A stretch of DNA of 64,000 nt from Macrosteles quadrilineatus (taxonomy: Eukaryota; Arthropoda; Insecta; Hemiptera; Cicadellidae): contig NW_026542595.1 in assembly GCF_028750875.1 (NCBI RefSeq), positions 163,205,282 through 163,269,281 of the forward strand, in the 5' to 3' direction. Position 1 is the first letter of the stretch. Each line of letters begins with the position of its first letter. Shown here one piece after another: positions 59,851 to 64,000 of the stretch. The position numbers were made by a program, and so were the translations under genes. The notes under the pieces were generated by a model that saw only the letters and a list, made by a program, of their open reading frames with translations, did not search any database and was not told where the DNA came from.

Positions 59851-60293
59851 AATGCTGTTTTGTCACTTTCTAGCTGTTGAGACAATGGATATTCAGCCTA
59901 TTGTCAACATTGCGACGCTACTATCACGGGAGGCTGCAGAGAGCGTTACTGCATTGTTGTACAAACTTGTCTCTTCCCCATCCGCATCACACAATAATAA
60001 GTACACTTCCGTATTTGGCCTCGGGGTTCGCTATTTAATTTTGGTTATGGAAGTTGGTACGTAGTTATGTGACCATCGTAGAGGAATTGCGATTACGATC
60101 ATGTTAAAAATCCTGATTTATGCACAATTTAGATACAACTTTTTACCCGATGACCTTTTCTATTGGTAATATTTTTTGGATTAAAACTTCGTTTTAACCG
60201 ATGTCCTATCTCGTACCGTTCTCGAGCTACAGTCGTCTCGATGCATAGCGCGTTCTGCCATCTTTGCCCCCCTCCCCCCAACTTCTCGGGAGC

Positions 60294-60500
60294 GTTTCAT
60301 AAACTCCAAATTTCACAAACTCCAACGCTTAAAATATTAAATAAACAGAGTGGTTCATAACCTCCAATTTTCATAAGCTCCAAATCTATAACATTCGAAT
60401 AATCACTGTTTCGCAATGTCCAAATTTCACAAACTCCAACGTTAAGATACCAAATAAACAGTGCGGTTCATAATGTCCAAATTTCATAACCTCCAACGGA
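60294..60500. repeat. 114-bp tandem duplication
   Basis: Two adjacent copies start gtttcataaactccaaattt (60294) and gtttcgcaatgtccaaattt (60408). Both contain tttcacaaactccaacg and aaataaacag followed by gtggttcataa or gcggttcataa. The second copy is slightly shortened. Confidence 0.75.
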
Positions 60501-61391
60501 ACAGTCTGTGCCAGAAGTCTCTACAGTGGTTGCCACAGTCAGATAGCAGGCACCGTTCGCCAGCGCTCAACTACTAATTATACGTGCATTTTATGATTGA
60601 AGAACACTCAGCTGTGTGTCAAATATCACAATGTGCAAATCAAATTTACATTTTTACATTTTTAATACCTTTAATTCAAGCTTTCAGCTGAGTTTCGTAA
60701 CTGTTCCGTCTCTCAATTAAAAAGCCAATTATTACATTACAAATATCGTAAGAGATTTTTTTTTACCGATGAAAAATTTTAAAACATATAAATATGTTTT
60801 ATAAGTATATTTTCTAATAGCTGTTAAAATTTCATAATGATTACATCAGTTGTTTTTTTTGTTATGGGTAAAAATAGCCCTTTGTTAGAAAAGTGCCGAA
60901 AACCTTGTACTTTATTTATTCTACCCACTAAAAGGACGAGTTTAAACTACATAAAAAGGTAGAAACTAACATACATAAACGCAGAAATACATTTTTATAA
61001 ATAGGATTTAACTTATACATCATATTGTAGGTATACTGGTCACGTTTCAATAAAAGCTCATACTCGAGTATTTACACTTTTTTACTCACAGCAGTCTCGT
61101 TTCTCTTTGCAACTTAATGTGGCTAGTTCAATAATGTTTAAGTTTTGACAAGGTGATAATTTATATTTTGATTGCCTTTTCAGTGGAGAGCTAAGCATTG
61201 TATACCTTTTATTTACCAATAAAAATGCGTAATCACAAACAGTGGAGTCTTTGACTGTCGTATAAAATATTAAGGTATGAAGTTGTTGTTGTTGTAACGA
61301 TTATTGCATATTCTATTTAAAAATAGTGTTCAATGTAAATAATTCAACAAGTTATTAGATAGGTACCTTTTAAAGTTTTTAGATTCTATTT

Positions 61392-61912
61392 AGCAAATTT
61401 CCTTATAAGAAAGTACAGTAGCTATTACCGTAGGTGGCATGGCAAGACCTAGGCCCGGGACCGATTTACTTTTTGATTTTGATGTCCCCAGAGGCCAAAA
61501 ACACAATTCGTTAAAATTGTTATATTTGTATATATATGTGTGTACAGCTGTCCGTGTGAAAGCATACATTTTCTAAATTTAAACCGACGACAGTCAGGGA
61601 TTGCCTTGGTGTCTTAAAATGGTTATTGCGAAAGCAAGACAAAAAGGAAATTTTAGTTTCTTAAATTCAGAGGGTAATTCGGATGAAATCATCATTATTC
61701 TTTGGATTATGACTATTTCTCCTTTAAACTTACCACTGATAACTTTTGCTTCAATCATTTTTTGTGTCATTTTTAGCGAATTTCCTTATAGGGAAATAAG
61801 CTATTACCGTAGGTGGCATGGTAAGACCTAGACCCGGGATGGATTTACTCTTTCATTTTGATGTCCCCAGAGGCCAAAAACACCATTCGTTAAAATTTGT
61901 ATATATGTATAT
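61392..61912. repeat. Two direct copies of the 55681-type repeat
   Basis: 61392-61555 and 61774-61912 both read aatttccttata .. gctattaccgtaggtggcat .. gatgtccccagaggccaaaa and fade into TA-rich sequence. The 218-base spacer has one short open frame without a known motif. Confidence 0.65.
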
Positions 61913-62269
61913 ATTCAATTCAAACAATTTTAATTAATGCAATTTTTTATTAAATACATAATCCCTTGTGACATGCAAAGCACGCGCGGGATGAAAAACA
62001 TATTTTTCTTAATACATTTCATTTTCTTGTTTCTGGCAGAAAAAAGCTCATTTTTCCTTCTTTGTCACTTAAACAGAACAGTGAGTAGACATTTCCTATT
62101 GCAACAGTTTTAATCATATAAATAACACTTAGACAAATTAGAATAATTTAATAAGAACACGGTTTTTAGAAAGACAATAAATTCTACATGCAAATATAAA
62201 TAGTTATTTATCTAAAACAAAGCTAAAAATAAGTTACAGATTAGTTATGCTATATTATTATTGATAGAA

Positions 62270-62955
62270 AACAACAAAGCTTTTGACTTTATCACAAACC
62301 TTTTATCATTATAAACTTCATTACCGGACATTTTTACAAACGCATTAAAAAGTTTTGGACCAAGACAACAAAACTGATGCCTACTAGTTTCCTTTTTTAA
62401 AAAGGTTTCTGCTAACAAGTAATATTGTGCTGATCGAGATATTCTAATTGACAGGTTTCATTTTAAACATGTAAAAAAACAAACATAATCAAACAGTATA
62501 CGTGCAATTAATTGAAGGTTAAAAGCTCTTCATGTTCAAAAAGATAACTTACTCTATCATATTTTTTAAATCCAAAAACAGCCCTCAGTGCATGTATTTG
62601 GTTCGTGATGACAGGTTGTAATATGGTAGGATAAGTACCCCCATAATGTACTATTCCATATCTCATCACACTTTCAAACCAGGAGATGTATACCTTTTTT
62701 AAATGCTCACTCCTAATGTTGTCTCTTAAGTGATATAAAGCATAATTTATTTTCCTTAATTTAATTGAAAGTTGTTTTACATGCTGCTCCCACTTTAAAT
62801 GATGATCAACAAACAATCCTAGATATTTAACATATTCTACTACTTCAATACAACTTCAAGAACAATTATACAAACAAGGGTGTTTACGGTACAATAAATT
62901 AAATTCATTTTGTAAATTTTCTCGTGATTGATTATAATGTTTTGAGTGAAGTGCT
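62270..62955 (-). pseudogene. LINE reverse transcriptase, C-terminal part, broken
   Basis: On the minus strand, one frame from 62955 to about 62508 with a single TGA reads NLLYRKHPCLYN, EYVKYLGLFVDHHLKWEQHV, KINYALYHLR and VMRYGIVHYGG. After a frame change the tail CCLGPKLFNAFVKMSG and KRFVIKSKALLF follows. KYLG-x(3)-D-x-x-L-x-W is the conserved segment after the palm/thumb in non-LTR retrotransposon reverse transcriptases. Truncated and inactive. Confidence 0.8.
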
Positions 62956-62956
62956 T

Positions 62957-63192
62957 GATTTGCAATTTGACAACCCTCAAGGAGTGGTTTTGGGCCCCAT
63001 TATTTTTTGATATATATAAACGACTTGCTGGAGCGTAATTTATGTTCAAAAATATTTGCCTATGCTGATGACACAGCTCTTGTGTGCTCAGCTTTCAATA
63101 AAAGGTCGCTGAAACTAAAAATAAGAAAAGATTTAGACAAGATATCAAATTGGCTAATTGAAAACAGATTGTTAATAAACTCCTTAAAATAG
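62957..63192 (+). pseudogene. LINE reverse transcriptase, upstream catalytic part, inverted relative to the rest
   Basis: On the plus strand, DNPQGVVLGPIIF, then a one-base frame change, IYINDLLERN, AYADDTALVC and NWLIENRLLINSLK. PQG-x-VLGP, INDL and YADD are the catalytic core motifs of non-LTR retrotransposon reverse transcriptase. In an intact element this directly precedes the part now on the minus strand at 62955-62508. Confidence 0.8.
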
Positions 63193-63199
63193 AATTGTT

Positions 63200-64000
63200 T
63201 TTTTTTCGATGTTTATTTATAACTAACGATGTACGGAGGGATAATGCTACTTGATATTTAGATTCAGTGATATCACTACCGACCGTCCCCCCTCCGCGCC
63301 ACTTCCGGCGTTCGAGGCCGGGTAGCACTGGTAGCAGTTCCTCACTCCGTATTTACTCGAGCCGTGCATCGATTTTAGGATAAGTAAAAACAGTCGATGA
63401 TGCGTAGAACCATTGCAATAATTAAATGCTGCTAAGTTTCATCGTAGGTGTACGCATTGCTTAGAATCTGTTTTAAATTACACAAGAAATGACAATATGT
63501 ATACATGTACTAGTCGATGATCTGCTAACATTTTTAATGGTTACGTAACACTTAACATTACGTCAAGTTATTTATAGGCCTACTGTGAATTTATATTTAT
63601 TCTGTGATTTACCTTTCGGGTTTTGGACGACTTTTAACTCGATGTATAAAAAGTATATGTAACATAGTTACTACTCGGTGTAACATATTATGTTTTTCCG
63701 AGGGAAATATATTCTTCAATAACCACTAACGATTACAAATGATAAAATTGTAAGTAGAACCTTTGTTTTAGTAGGGTGATCCTTAATCCGAGTAGTTTTT
63801 GCGTGGACTAAATAAGGATCGATATACGGTTTACTGTTAGTTTTTTATATGTCAAAGAGTCGTTTTCACCAAAACTGTTACTGTTAGCACGCATAGATTT
63901 TTTACTAAACTCTGTACTACATTAACATTTCACTTCATGACGGATACCTCTATTGTAATAAAAATACTAAACGGCCCAATCCATCCCATGTATTCCATCC
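63200..64000. other. No feature recognised
   Basis: AT-rich, with a short GC-rich patch at 63280-63330 (cccctccgcgccacttccgg). No gene, repeat boundary or RNA recognised up to the window end. Confidence 0.5.

Overview
The window is animal nuclear DNA, most likely from an insect. The genes are split by AT-rich introns with GT-AG borders, and there is a short (TTAGG)n tract, the arthropod telomere unit. tRNA-derived SINEs, a LINE fragment and many small terminal-inverted-repeat elements are scattered throughout. A hemipteran is my guess, not something shown by the sequence. No bacterial, phage, plasmid or CRISPR feature was seen.

Layout: (1) 1-25090, plus strand: the 3' part of a YLPM1/ZAP3 homologue. 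Fourteen coding exons join in one frame and give 629 residues plus stop; the N-terminus lies upstream of the window. (2) 25100-29300: intergenic. (3) 29540-36760, minus strand: an unrecognised gene for a predicted single-pass membrane protein of about 291 residues. (4) 37977-40060, plus strand: a two-exon gene for a 135-residue RGG-box protein. (5) 43543-50310, minus strand: a seven-coding-exon gene for a secreted, cysteine-bearing protein of 326 residues, with a TATA-like promoter candidate. (6) 50320-64000: a gene desert with SINE and MITE remnants, an inverted-repeat element carrying TTAGG repeats, and a LINE fragment with an inverted 5' part.

YLPM1 encodes a nuclear P-loop protein that binds protein phosphatase 1. 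The other three genes have no assignable pathway, and nothing suggests that the four work together.

The most unusual feature is a 30-bp minisatellite (roughly GACGATGACGTTTCCGTGACCGCGGGA plus 3 bases). It fills a transposon-like element at 5375-7100, and diverged versions occur inside at least three other elements in the same gene, two of which have different terminal repeats. Its long open frames on both strands are a product of the 30-bp period. I did not find a convincing new multi-gene system. The more notable observations concern repeat structure (minisatellite-carrying MITEs, the TTAGG element, the twin-primed LINE) and three uncharacterised genes.
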